From: Adineta vaga
Lineage: Eukaryota > Rotifera
DNA: 64,000 nt
Direction: 5' to 3'
Assembly: GCA_021613535.1 (NCBI GenBank)
Contig: CP075492.1
Coordinates: 2,914,001-2,978,000 of the forward strand
Shown here: in pieces, positions 44,301 to 55,188 of the stretch
Layout: every line of letters starts with the position of its first letter
Numbering within the stretch: the stretch's first letter is position 1
Translations under genes and position numbers: made by a program
Notes under the pieces: model-generated
Told to the model about the DNA's origin: nothing
Seen by the model: the letters and a program-made list of their open reading frames with translations, nothing else
Database searches by the model: none

Positions 44301-44840
44301 ATAAGAAACTATTATTTAACAAGAATACAAGTTAATGTCATCAAGAGCTATGTCGTTTCCATAGCTACTAAAACTATTCGATATCATCAATAAGATGAGC
44401 GAAGTGTCAGGTACTACAATTGATATACCATATTTGTTCCAAGTCATGTCAATATGTTCGGATATATCGCCTGAACTTTGTTCTGCAATCAATATGTTTC
44501 TTGATGTATCCGTTCAAATTTGAAATAATACATTTGAACCAGATACACCAACTAGAAAGTTTAGATTAGCTGCGTATATCGAGAATTTATATGCTTGACC
44601 ACAATATATAAATCATTGAGTGTCATTAGGTGTATGATCTAAGGTTCCACGATATCAATATCCAAGATTAGGAAGTTCATTCATTAAAGCAAAATTTCCG
44701 TCATTTATTGAGTTTATAAATACTTGAATATGTTCTTTTGTGAAATTAAAATCAGAAGGAATTTTTGTAGAAATCACATCACTACTATTATAGTTATGTT
44801 ATCATTAGGAAACGAATCAGCAGATACTATGAAAATAATA
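44300..44840 (-). pseudogene. Pseudogene of a secreted jelly-roll (NDxALDDI) domain protein
   Basis: The minus strand from about 44830 reads DSFPNDNITI, then after a frame change ISTKIPSDFNFTKEHIQVFI, NDGNFALMNELPNLGY, YRGTLDHTPNDTQ, FIYCGQAYKFSIYAANLNFL, SSGDISEHIDMTWNKYGISI and finally FSSYGNDIALDDINLYSC before a stop. The end motif NDxALDDI is typical of MAM/carbohydrate-binding-like beta-sandwich domains of secreted proteins. Three in-frame stops, all TGA, and one frameshift disable it. The Trp expected in GYWYRG is replaced by TGA. The upstream part is not found. A GGGTG/CACCC hairpin overlaps its 5' side at 44862-44935. Confidence 0.6.
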
Positions 44841-44861
44841 ATAACTTAGTAACACCATCTT

Positions 44862-44935
44862 GAGAGTGGGTGTGAGTGTGAGTAGGTGCAGAATTAATAC
44901 AATACCCACACACACACCCACACCCCTCCTCAGCT
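44862..44935. repeat. GGGTG/CACCC hairpin element
   Basis: The left arm TTGAGAGTGGGTGTGAGTG faces the right arm ACACACCCACACCCCTCCTC across an AT-rich loop. It shares the TTGAG start and G-rich/C-rich arms with the copies at 48061 and 58204. Confidence 0.65.
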
Positions 44936-45198
44936 ATGAACATCCGTAAGAAAAATATTCACTGAATCGCCATTTATCTTATCTAGAACAAGACATATTA
45001 CTACCAACCGCAAAATTAAAATGTCCAAGCATCATCATTACAATCATGAAGAATTACAGGCTTAATTCAGACAATTTACTTAGCGAATGAATGATGACGT
45101 ACAAAATAATTTCATTCACTTATCATTAGTCTCAACCATTCAATCAATTTCGCATGAATTTGCATACAGAACTTCTACGATAAATAATTCTAATTTCC

Positions 45199-47647
45199 TT
45201 AGACATTTAGTATTTTGAAAAAGAAGAAAATAAACATAAGGAAAATATTGATTGTCTGTTTATTTCCAATTGATTTTTGACATATCTCCGTTGGTAAATC
45301 TTTATATGTTGGTAATGCAGGAAGATCCTCATGTTGCATATCTCCTGATCGACCATAGAACAATCTACGTGGAGCAGTATTATAAAATTCTTGCCATTGA
45401 TTAGCTACTTCCGATGTCCATGTAATGTTACTTAACCATCGTCTTACAGCACTTTTACTTGGTGTACTATATAATCGATCAAGAAAATGAAAATCAAATT
45501 AAATTTCTATCAATAATAGAAAACCTACGATGAAACGTTCATCATTTTTTGCCAAGCAGAAGGATGATTAATACTTCCACACATATACATATCATTCATT
45601 CGAGGATAATAAGTAAACATATGAAGACACATCTCTTCTTTCGTTTTTTCACCACCCTAAGAAAGAACAGAAGAAAAAAAACGATATTCAATACATAAGT
45701 TGATTATCCTATATTTACCCATGTTACTTCATTCTTATTCATCGTATTGTAAATACATCGTGTAGCAAAAGCATCACCCTAAATCACATATTTGAAATAG
45801 AATAAAATCGTCTTTTTTTTGTCAAAAAGAAAATTAACTAACTGGATAGAGTTTAATTGGTTTCGATAATAGATTATTAAATTGATAATTAAAATCAAAT
45901 GCATCGCCATTAAATAAATATTTTTCAGCTACACCATTACGAATAATCTTAGTCCAAACAGTTTTTCCTTGTAAATGTGTATGAGGAAGTGCTGCGGTAA
46001 CTGTAATACCATCTTTCGGATAATTCTAATAGAATATTTCTCTAAATTCTATGAAATTAGTTTCTTATAAAATTCCTACTTGACTACCATTGGCTGTACA
46101 ATATGAATCAACAATAAAATTTTCGACTTTAGGTGGAATAGCAAGAGCAAACGTATTTGAAGATGTTCCGAAGGTAAGAAATCCAAGTTCTTGTGGACGA
46201 AGTTCATTATTGACATAGAAACGAATACCAGAACTATCTTGACGACCTTAAATTCAAATCGAATTAACATTTTACAAAACAGAAATATATAGTTTCATAC
46301 CTGATTGTAATTTAGGATTATCGTAATGCATTTGAATTAAATAATATTTTATTGGAAAATCACCACCAATAGGATATCCAGCTTGTTCAGGAAATTCTAA
46401 CATCTAGAAAAATGTATTCTATATAATTTCTTTTCTTTTTTTCATAGGATAGTCCAATTATCTTACAAAATCTCCTCCTACAGCCCATCCAGTAGCAAGA
46501 TTTGATGTACACATATCTAATTGATCATATAAATCATCACATAAACCATCGGGAAGATTATTATCATCAAAAACAGTTGAAGGAGCACATTCATACAATA
46601 ATAAATGATGAATAAGATCAACATTCGATGGATCAATGATCATTTTATGCTTAAAATTAATTCATTGAAATTCAATTTTAATTCAATTTTATTAATATAA
46701 CTTACAGCAATTGCATGTCGTCTAGTAGTAAAACCAGGTGGTGCTTTGTGTATTTTACAATGATAGGTAGTATCCGTTGAAGGAACAAGATACTAAAAAG
46801 ATCGATCGAATGAATACATATTAAAGAGAATACGAAGAAGACAAACATTATTTAATCTCCATTCAAATGATTCATGACCAGCAAATTTGTCTTCAGATGG
46901 TGGATCATTATATGAACGAAGTGGAATACGACGTGAACCTCGTCGAGTATCATGATATGATATATCACCATTAGATTGATCAGGATCAACAAGACCATAG
47001 GCAAAGATTAAATTATTTGTTCCACTCTATTTTATTGAAGTATTTAGAAAAAGAAATGAAATGAAATAATCTTTTTTTTTAAATACTTTAATAGGATAAT
47101 CCATTGTATCACATGTATCAAGTAAACGTTTGAATTGAACAGCTGTCCAACCATTTTGTTCACGACCTTGTAAAACAAACCAATCTTGAGTTGTACTATC
47201 AATCAATGGTTTAGATTCACCAGATGCATATCGATCCTATATAGAATGAAATATATTCATATAGATAGAGATTCAGAAGCAATTCACGATCCAAATCATT
47301 TACTTGAAGAGTAACATTTCCTAGAGAATCTACCCACATAATAGCAATATCTGCTCCTTTCATACCACCAGCTATAGAATTAGTTTTTATTGATTAAATT
47401 ATATAATATGGGATGAAATTTTACCTGGACTAATTCCTAATGCAATCCAGCCAGTACTTTTAATATGTAATTCAAAAATAATTTCTTCTTTCGTATCATT
47501 TACAGACCAGAAAAGATCAGCAACATTTACTTGAAGTTCAGCGGAATGTTTGTATTGAGTAAATGGTGTAATAGGAGTTGTTATACCAGTGCACTGATTG
47601 ATGAAAAACCATAATGCACAGATTGGAATAATGATCCACGACCACAT
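45199..47647 (-). CDS. DBH-like copper monooxygenase (MOXD1-type)
   Basis: Twelve exons read continuously for 599 aa: 47647-47425, 47371-47304, 47236-47087, 47026-46847, 46792-46706, 46649-46467, 46403-46301, 46246-46080, 46025-45843, 45778-45719, 45656-45529 and 45466-45199. A signal peptide (IIIPICALWFFINQCTG) leads to a DOMON domain (AELQVNVADLFWSVN, TGWIALGISPG). The two copper type II ascorbate-dependent monooxygenase domains follow. Copper ligands can be seen: HHLLLYEC (His pair) and QMHYDN (His) for CuA, LPHTHLQG (HTH) and EEMC (Met) for CuB. GDAFATRCIYNT and GGEKTKEEMC are family signatures. The length matches the MOXD1 family (about 610 aa). A hydrophobic C-terminus may anchor it. 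It probably hydroxylates an aromatic amine or related substrate in the secretory pathway; the substrate is unknown. The gene looks intact. Confidence 0.92.
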
Positions 47648-48653
47648 CGGACAAAAAGGATCGTTAGTATAGAATTTGTATTCTTTTCTTTTCTCAGTTA
47701 TATATATTCTAAAGATTAGTAATTATGTTCGCGTTCTTTATAAACCTTCTTTGTCACAAAGTAAATATCTTTCCCCTGAAATATTTTGTTCTACGTAATA
47801 CATCATGACATTGTATTTACTCTGACGATAACAACTTGAAATGAATCATAGTTAAGAAATAGTTTTTGTCACATTTTATGACAACAGATTTCAGTTATAG
47901 TTCTACTTCCAATATAGTAACAAAAAAGGGTGTGTGTGTGTGAAGAAATGATTCTATTAATATGCTCAAAACTTATATAGATCTATTTATTCATAGAGAA
48001 ATAATATGAAAATAAAGAATTCTTTGAAAAAAAAGAAAGAATCAATAGAGTTCTGTAAGTTTTGAGGGTGGGTGAGGATGGGTATGAATATTTTCTTATT
48101 CACCCACACCACACCCACCCACATCCTCAAGATTAATGAATAGAATTTGATTTGCTCTTTCTGAATATTATCATATAGATTGTCAATAGTTATAGAAACT
48201 ACACTCATTTTTTTTTATAAAATTCTTTAATAGACAGTTTTCTCGTTTCTCTATTCTATACACTTACTCATAAAAACGAATGATCCTATATTTGAAAAAA
48301 CTTGTTCAAAGGCAAACAACTTTTACACGTAACACTTCTATATCTGCCTTTTCAATTCATAGACAAACGTTAAAATTTCATCCGACTCTTTAAAAAGTCC
48401 CATTTGACCAATTCTGTAACGGCTAATATGTTTTTCAATAACTTCGCTTTGGAGAGAGAAAAACAAATAAAACTGATAACGGTAATAGATTTAATTAGTC
48501 TTTATGTGCAGTAAAACTTTTAATGAGTTTACATTTATTAAAGAGAAGATACAAGTATTACAAGTTGACAAAATGAAATTTCGTAACGCTGATTATGCCG
48601 ATATATGATCAAGTTATTATCTAATAGAGCCGAAATCTTTTGAAGATATTTCA
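47648..48653. other. Intergenic with hairpin element
   Basis: Upstream of the monooxygenase start lies AT-rich promoter-like DNA with a TATATATA run near 47700. A GGGTG/CACCC hairpin follows at 48061-48130. No gene is seen on either strand. Confidence 0.55.
48061..48130. repeat. GGGTG/CACCC hairpin element
   Basis: The arms are TTGAGGGTGGGTGAGGATGG and CCACACCCACCCACATCCTC, with the inner stem GAATA/TATTC closing a short T-rich loop. It is one of the clearest members of the family. Confidence 0.75.
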
Positions 48654-49624
48654 TTATTCGATCCATACCAGTTCCGTCTTCAATTCTTCTAATGCTCCAT
48701 TAGTGTTGTTGAATTTATAACAAAGTACCTCTCCTGTAACTGCAGCTAAATAATCATAGGAAGAATTTTTATATAATGTTATACTATTTATTGAAATAAC
48801 TTTGTCGAAATGTTTTTTTCATAGAAAGGTATTTCGTGGACAATATTTCCTCAAAAGTTAACTTTTTTTTCATTTGAAAATAAAAGAATTCTCAAGGTAT
48901 TTTTTAATTATCTTTACCTGTTTCTCAACAAGAGATGTTATTATTCCTGGTCTAATACTCTGAGATGATTAACTAAATATGATTACTGCTGCTCTAAGAT
49001 ATTCAACAAGCTGAAAAGAAAAATGTGGAAATGCAGAAAACGATGACACTCTCAGGCTATTTATCCCAATAAAATTGTTTATTTTAAGGCTCACAATGGT
49101 AGATATACTCCTTTATCTTACAATTAAGTTTGATTTTGTTATATTGCTTTTGAGAAAACATTCTGACAAAAAAAATTCATTTGATTAACAATATACTTAC
49201 AATTTTTATAAATCAAAACTAAATTTCTTTGTTTATCATATACTGGTAATGAAACAGATATAAATCTGAAAGAAATTAAATTCTCTCTTCTCAATAGCCA
49301 CTTTTCATAGGAACTTTTCGAATTATATTTATTTGTAATTGTACCATTTTTATCAATAAAATATCCTTTTGACAGATCACTTTTAAGTGTTAATTCTACA
49401 GATTCTTGATTTTTTTCGGTAAATTGACGAATTAATGGTTGACAATCAAATCCATTGTAATAAGATTCCTTCAAGTTCCACCTATCCGTTTTAGAATTTA
49501 CAACTAAAATATCATCATGTTCAGAAAGTTTTGGTAAAATTAATGACAATAATTCGTCATCAGAATATAACGACAGAAAAGTTGCACTGTGCATAATTAA
49601 CATGAATAATACGTAGCTAAACAT
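48654..49624 (-). CDS. Small secreted protein of unknown family
   Basis: Exons 49624-49201 and 48739-48654 join in phase 1 (461-nt intron) to give 169 aa. Residues 1-18 form a signal peptide (FSYVLFMLIMHSATFLSLYS). The body has a DDELLSLILPKLSEHDDILV helix-strand start and a NLKESYYNGFDCQPLIRQ segment, and then FRFISVSLPVYDKQRNLVLI. The second exon ends with GALEELKTELVWIE. Only a few Cys are present. I do not recognise the family. Donor (GTAAGTA) and acceptor (TGCAG) are good, and the reading is uninterrupted, so the gene is probably real. No function is proposed. Confidence 0.68.
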
Positions 49625-50621
49625 CTTTATTATTTTTGTTCTGGAATATATTAAAAACGAATAAAATAAAATAATGAATACTAACTTGTAAGGTTTTTAA
49701 TTGATAATATATATAAAAGAAGAAATAATAAGTTTTATTTTGAAAAAGAGAATTATTTCAAAAGAAAATCAATAAATTAATGAGTAACAATAATTCTTCT
49801 AATGAACTAAAATAATTAAAATAAAATATATCATTCTCAATTTTCTAGAATTTAGTGAATTGAAATATAAAAACGAATAAATATCGATGTCTTCGCATAC
49901 AACGATTGAACAACAAACGTATGTTATATTCTACCTGTCTTTATTTTAATCCTTTTTTGCCTCTTTATATATACAAAGGATATCTTTTAAGCTATGTGAC
50001 TAGGACGAATGAGCATAAAAGAATAGACGTGATTAACATTTGAATATATAAAAGTAACATGAGGATCTACTTATTCATGCGACATTGTGTCTCATTTCAT
50101 CAGAATAATCTAACTATTGACGCAGACGATAATCAATTCAAACAATGTAAATCTTCATTGAAATTATTGTATTGAGTTTCATTAAATAGATCAATGTAAA
50201 GAAATATATGAGAAGAAAATTTACGTTTTACATTTCTTGTGAATTGAACAAATATATACTTAAATGATATAAAAAATATCTATGGAAGGACGTATTGAAA
50301 ACGCCGACCGAAAAGTGTTGAGAGTGACGGTGTAGATGTGGATGAAGATAAGGCATAGAATGAGTTTAGACTTTGATTGGGTCTTGGAGGTAAATGGCAT
50401 TAGGAAACAGCTTTTGTGTGACCATCTATTATACAACCAAAAAATAAAAAAATAGTTATTTCATTTGATTAGAAAACAGGAAAAATATGTGTATTGATAA
50501 TGATTTATAACTATTTTAGAGATAAATCATTCGACATATTCATATGTGCGTGATTATTATAAATTCTATGTTTGTCTTGCAATGAACAATGATAAATTAT
50601 CTATATTCACTCATGCAATAA

Positions 50622-50775
50622 GGGTGAGGGTGAGAGATAACCTGCAATGACCGGTTTCGACTGAATTTCACAGTCTCGTCAGATGGCTTAATAGCTTAAA
50701 CATGATCAAATTCTTGTGGGTGAGGGTGTGGTTCTTATGCTCTCATCCACACCCACACCCTCTCCCCAAGCACCT
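50622..50775. repeat. GGGTG/CACCC tract pair with internal core
   Basis: AGGGTGAGGGTGAGAG at the left, a core with GACCGGTTTCGACTGAATTT, then GTGGGTGAGGGTGTGG facing TCCACACCCACACCCTCTCC. It is longer than the other hairpins and is probably composite. Confidence 0.6.
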
Positions 50776-52146
50776 TCCCATCGCAAGAAAGAACAAGTTT
50801 TGATTTTTTCATAGAGAAGAGTAAATTCGTCTTTAGTCAAGCTATGCGTGAAGGGGCTTTTTTGTCCCCAGATCTGATCATCCTTTGCAGTATGATTTCC
50901 ACTTACGATAGGAGTATTGCTTACACTTGTGCTAATGGAGAGATAAGTGTTGGATAGCGATAAAAGGAATTCAGAATGAATTTCTGATGTTCCAGATTTA
51001 CCAGGGTTTCAAAGGATCGTATAGACATTTTTTCTTAACCTTGTGTAAGATAGAACGATAAATGCAATGTCTAAATAATTTTGTGGAGAGTGCAAGAATT
51101 TTAACTGTATCGTAACCAGATATTTTTGTTCATCCTTTTCATGATGGATTCTCACTTCCTTTTTTAACACATCAATGCGATTCAGTTTTCTTTGAAATAT
51201 TGAGTCAATTCGGAAATCTGCGCATAATAAGTACACCTATTTGTTACTGCCTTATATTCTACCGATATTTTCTTCCCCTTCTTCCCATCAACACGTCATG
51301 AGTCATGAGTCTGGTTCTGTGATCAAAGGGGAAATTTCTTACGTCATTCTTTCGTTCTTTGAAATCTATACATAGTACACATAGAGAGAATATTCTCAAG
51401 CTTTCTTCCTTTATCCTGTCTCTCTGTTTTTTCATATACAAGTTGGTCCATAAATAAACTACTACGTAACAAGATATTCAAACTTCTCTTTCTTCAATGA
51501 TTTTCCAACACGCAATATATGAAATCACATGGCTATAGTTTCTTCTATTCATGAGAAATATTATGCGAAAATTTGCCTACAATGCTCCAATACATATGTG
51601 GACATAATTTGAATGTTTTTTTTTCATCGTTGTATCACGCCAAAAGAAAACGAAATTGGGGATAATACGCATATCATGAAAACATTATTACTCATTGAAT
51701 CACCTGAATGAATGTGAATGGGAGAAAAATCAAACAATTTCAATGAGTCAGAATGAAATATGTTTCGTTGGTTGCTGTCTATTTGACGCAAATGTCAAGG
51801 TTGGTTGATTTCATAAACTAGTCAATGCTGAAAAAAACTAAATTACCTTTACCAACTATAAAAACAAACGAAATCAGCTACACAGGCATAAAGCAAACTC
51901 GCATATCTCACAACTATATCGTACAATACGCATGTAAGTTTGACTTTTAATATTAATTCGACCTTAGTGTTAAGACTTAAAGTTGAATTCAAGTGTATTG
52001 ATATATTGGCGTTACTCTTCAATAATTCTCCATTTTCTTCTATATATTGTTCCTTTCTCTGTACATCTCTCTTCCATGTAAAGGTATGCTCAATGTCAAA
52101 TAGAGATGGGTAGGATAGGATCAGGGTAAGAAATCCGTTATATAGG

Positions 52147-52213
52147 GCATAGGGTGTGGGTGAGGGTGTGGGTGTGAGTATGGATACTGTATTCACCTAG
52201 CACCCACATCCAC
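52147..52213. repeat. GGGTG/CACCC hairpin element upstream of the bacterial-type gene
   Basis: The left arm AGGGTGTGGGTGAGGGTGTG holds telomere-like TGTGGG words. The short right arm is CACCCACATCCACG. It ends about 220 bp before the gene. Confidence 0.65.
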
Positions 52214-52432
52214 GATAGATGACATAGAAGTTCCCTTGAAAAATTCCTCTCCATGGTCTACTTCATTTGTGCGCTATTCTTTGAACAAAAGCATGAAAGG
52301 GAGAGGGCACGATTCTCGTCGTGGAATAATCAAATATTCGCTCAATCCGTTAATTAATTGTCATAATATCTTTTTATTATCTAGCACAGGAAACACTGGA
52401 ATTAACCGTTATCTAAGGGTATCTATTGGTCT

Positions 52433-54178
52433 ATGTTAAAGTGCGCTATTATTGGTTCTGGTCCTACTGCGATCTATACATTGAAACATCTTCTCGACTC
52501 CGTCGAAAAATATTTCGATCTAACCGTGTTTGAAAAGGCCACCGTTCCCGGAAAGGGCACGCCCTATGGATCGGAGGGATGCAGCCTGCATGATCTATCG
52601 AATAGTTCCAGCCTTGAAATTCCGTCCATCTGTCAATCGTTAGAAGCCTGGCTAATTTCTCGAAGCGATGTTCAATTACAAAATTTCAATATCAAACGAG
52701 ATAAAATTTCTGACCAGAGCTTCTATCCGCGTTTTATTTTAGGCGATTACTTTGCTGACCAACTAAGTCAACTCGTTGCTCGTGGTAATAAAACTGGCCA
52801 TAATATTCAAGTTAAGGCATCCACACAGGTGTACGATTTAGAGGTTTTGCCTGAGGGTATACGCATTAGCTATATACAAGACAATAAAGAACAGCACTCC
52901 TTCTTCAGCAAGGTGGCGATTGCTACCGGACATGCATGGCCTCAAGAGACTTCAAGAACATTGAATTATTATTTGTCACCTTGGCCCATTTCTAAACTGG
53001 ACGGTATTAAGCCTGGAACAATAGGTATTCTGGGAAGTTCACTTACTGCTATCGAGATAGCGATCAATTTGGCATTGAAGCATGGCCGATTCGAACGTAT
53101 TGCAAAAGGCGTGGTGCAGTATCAAGTGGCTGAACATAGTAAGGATCTTCACTTGACATTATTTTCACGCAAAGGCATTTTGCCTGAAGCGGATTTCTAC
53201 GTATCCGACCCATATATACCATTGGATGTTTTTAAAGAAAGCAAGATCTACGCGTTATGTGCTAAGGCAGAAACTGAGGCAAATTTCCCATTATTAGAAA
53301 ATCTATTCACTTTATTTAAAGCGGAAATAATTTTGAACGATCCTGATTACGCGAGGAGCATGAACCTTGAGCAACTGACAATTGAAGAATTTCATGCGCA
53401 ATATTTTAAAGAGCGCATACAAGGCAATGTATTCACACATGCAAAAGAAGATTTGACAAAGGCCCGACAAACTTATCAAACGCAGCAAACAATTCCTTGG
53501 CGCTTTGCAATTTTACGTATGAACGATTTGTTCGACTCCGCCTGTCCATACTTTTCGGCCGAAGAATTGCAGTGTTTCAATCAAAGCTTAAGACTTATAT
53601 TGATGGATAATTATTCCTGCGTTCCTCACAAATCTATGGAGAAAATCATTGCGCTACACGAGGTCGGAATACTTGATGTTCTTGCGGTTGGAGATGATTA
53701 CACATTAAGTCCTCATTCAGACAATGGCGGAGCATTTTTAAAACTTGAAAATGGCGAAGTGCGTGAGTTCCAAACGTTCATCGATGCGACAGGTCAACCT
53801 ACATTGGGAGCAACAAATTTTCCGTTTAAAACTTTGCTCTCGCAGGGAAAAATTAAAGATGCGTTGGTAGCCTATGCCTCGCAAGATATATCTGACAGAG
53901 ATATTCGGCAAATACAACCGGAAGAGGTTTTAAAAACGGTTAAAATAATGGGAAGATATTTCTATAAGATAGAAGGTATTGCGGTGGATAAGTTGCTCCA
54001 TCCTATTGGTGAGGATGGCATTGAGGTACGCCTCAATTGTGCAGCATTGCCATTTTTACTCGAACTAAAACCACTGATTCAGGCGATCACGACTGCAAAC
54101 AAACTCGGTGAAACGATTGCGATGGATTTTATTTCTTACTATTCCGCCAATACGGTGAAATTAGATCAGGAAAGATGA
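52433..54178 (+). CDS. Bacterial-type FAD/NAD(P)-binding protein
   Basis: One exon encodes 581 aa. The N-terminus has a Rossmann dinucleotide-binding loop (CAIIGSGPTAIYTLKHL, residues 4-20) and an acidic strand end (LTVFEKA). A second nucleotide-binding segment, IGILGSSLTAIEIAINLAL, lies near residues 196-214. FIDATGQPTLG near residue 452 is the conserved ATG motif before FAD in this superfamily. The whole resembles the bacterial FAD-NAD(P)-binding family (NAD_binding_9 type), whose members are putative oxidoreductases or monooxygenases of unknown substrate. It has no signal peptide or introns. Its codons use more GCG, GGC and CTG-like choices than its A/T-rich neighbours, all consistent with horizontal acquisition from bacteria. 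The frame is intact over 1.7 kb, which suggests selection or recent arrival. Contamination is unlikely because flanks are rotifer-like on both sides. Confidence 0.85.
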   Translation: MLKCAIIGSGPTAIYTLKHLLDSVEKYFDLTVFEKATVPGKGTPYGSEGCSLHDLSNSSSLEIPSICQSLEAWLISRSDVQLQNFNIKRDKISDQSFYPRFILGDYFADQLSQLVARGNKTGHNIQVKASTQVYDLEVLPEGIRISYIQDNKEQHSFFSKVAIATGHAWPQETSRTLNYYLSPWPISKLDGIKPGTIGILGSSLTAIEIAINLALKHGRFERIAKGVVQYQVAEHSKDLHLTLFSRKGILPEADFYVSDPYIPLDVFKESKIYALCAKAETEANFPLLENLFTLFKAEIILNDPDYARSMNLEQLTIEEFHAQYFKERIQGNVFTHAKEDLTKARQTYQTQQTIPWRFAILRMNDLFDSACPYFSAEELQCFNQSLRLILMDNYSCVPHKSMEKIIALHEVGILDVLAVGDDYTLSPHSDNGGAFLKLENGEVREFQTFIDATGQPTLGATNFPFKTLLSQGKIKDALVAYASQDISDRDIRQIQPEEVLKTVKIMGRYFYKIEGIAVDKLLHPIGEDGIEVRLNCAALPFLLELKPLIQAITTANKLGETIAMDFISYYSANTVKLDQER

Positions 54179-55188
54179 AACTTAACCTATCTGGCAGGTA
54201 GATGCGAGTGTGAACAAGTACCATAACATGTTTCATCTACGCCACTAGGGCTATCCGCTGGCTTGAATCTTTCTATATCAATTTCAACAATCACAAAGGC
54301 CTTAATTCTACATTGTTACCTGATCTAATAAAAAAAGAATTAAGCCACATGGTTATGATCTGTGCTATACACAAGATCATATATAACTTCTTTTTCGTTC
54401 TTTCCTTTCTTTTGTATTTTCGTTGTTTTGTATATATATTTATATAGTTGTTTGTTTACTTTTTCGATGATACAGCAATAAACATATAAAGAGAATAGAT
54501 CATCTAACACACATAATATTGAATTTTAGTTTAGGGTATGGGTGGATCTGAATGTGTAAAAGGAGTGGGGGTATCTTGATGGTGCAGGTGAGGGTGTGAG
54601 ACCAGCTACCGTGATCTAGATTTCACTATGGCTAAGTAGATCTTCGGATGGCAATTAATCTAAATGATCGAGAGAGCGTCCATGAGGCCACCTAGCATCG
54701 GCCTATATATCGAGGCACTCGTCAAATTTTCTTTTAATTTTGTAATCTCATTTTGTTCAGCATTATCGAAAATCCCCAAATCCAAATTTTTACCGCATTT
54801 GGTTGAACTGACGGAAAATTATCTTAATTTCACTGGAAAGCACTCGAAAAACGATTTTGAAATTTTGTTAAAAATCTCGAGATTTAGGAAGATAGAGAAT
54901 CAAAAGTTGAACAAAATGGCCTATTTGGATCTTATTTTTCTGTATTTAATCTAAATGTTTTTATTTATAATTGAATGATAAGATTAACTTTCCATATGAA
55001 TAATTCATATCAATAATCGTATAGTTAATTGCTGAATTAATTTTCACTCAATCATTCTCATCATCCTCACCTTCTTTTACTCTAAACTAATTATAAAGAA
55101 TTGAAACGAGAAAAGCACTCCATTCATAACAATAGAAATATTTAGTTGTAAAAACCATATTAGAAGTAGTAAGTTCCATGATGAAAAT
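54179..55188. other. Intergenic with G-rich tract, no gene seen
   Basis: After the bacterial-type gene, G-rich telomere-like words occur at 54535-54600 (GGGTATGGGTGG, GGTGAGGGTGTGAG). They are followed by a core (GATCTAGATTTCACTATGG then CTTCGGATGGC) like that near 50640. The remaining sequence to the aquaporin stop has no supported gene; the 96-codon frame at 54664 has no domain. Confidence 0.5.

Larger units (their letters stand above)
49625..52432. other. 2.8-kb AT-rich intergenic region with two hairpin tracts
   Basis: No gene is convincing; short open frames (51009-51236 and 51849-52196) lack domains. G-rich/C-rich paired tracts lie at 50622-50775 and 52147-52213. The first encloses a core (GACCGGTTTCGACTGAATTT then CTCGTCAGATGG) that resembles a second copy near 54600. 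The end of the region is the upstream flank of the bacterial-type gene. Confidence 0.55.
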
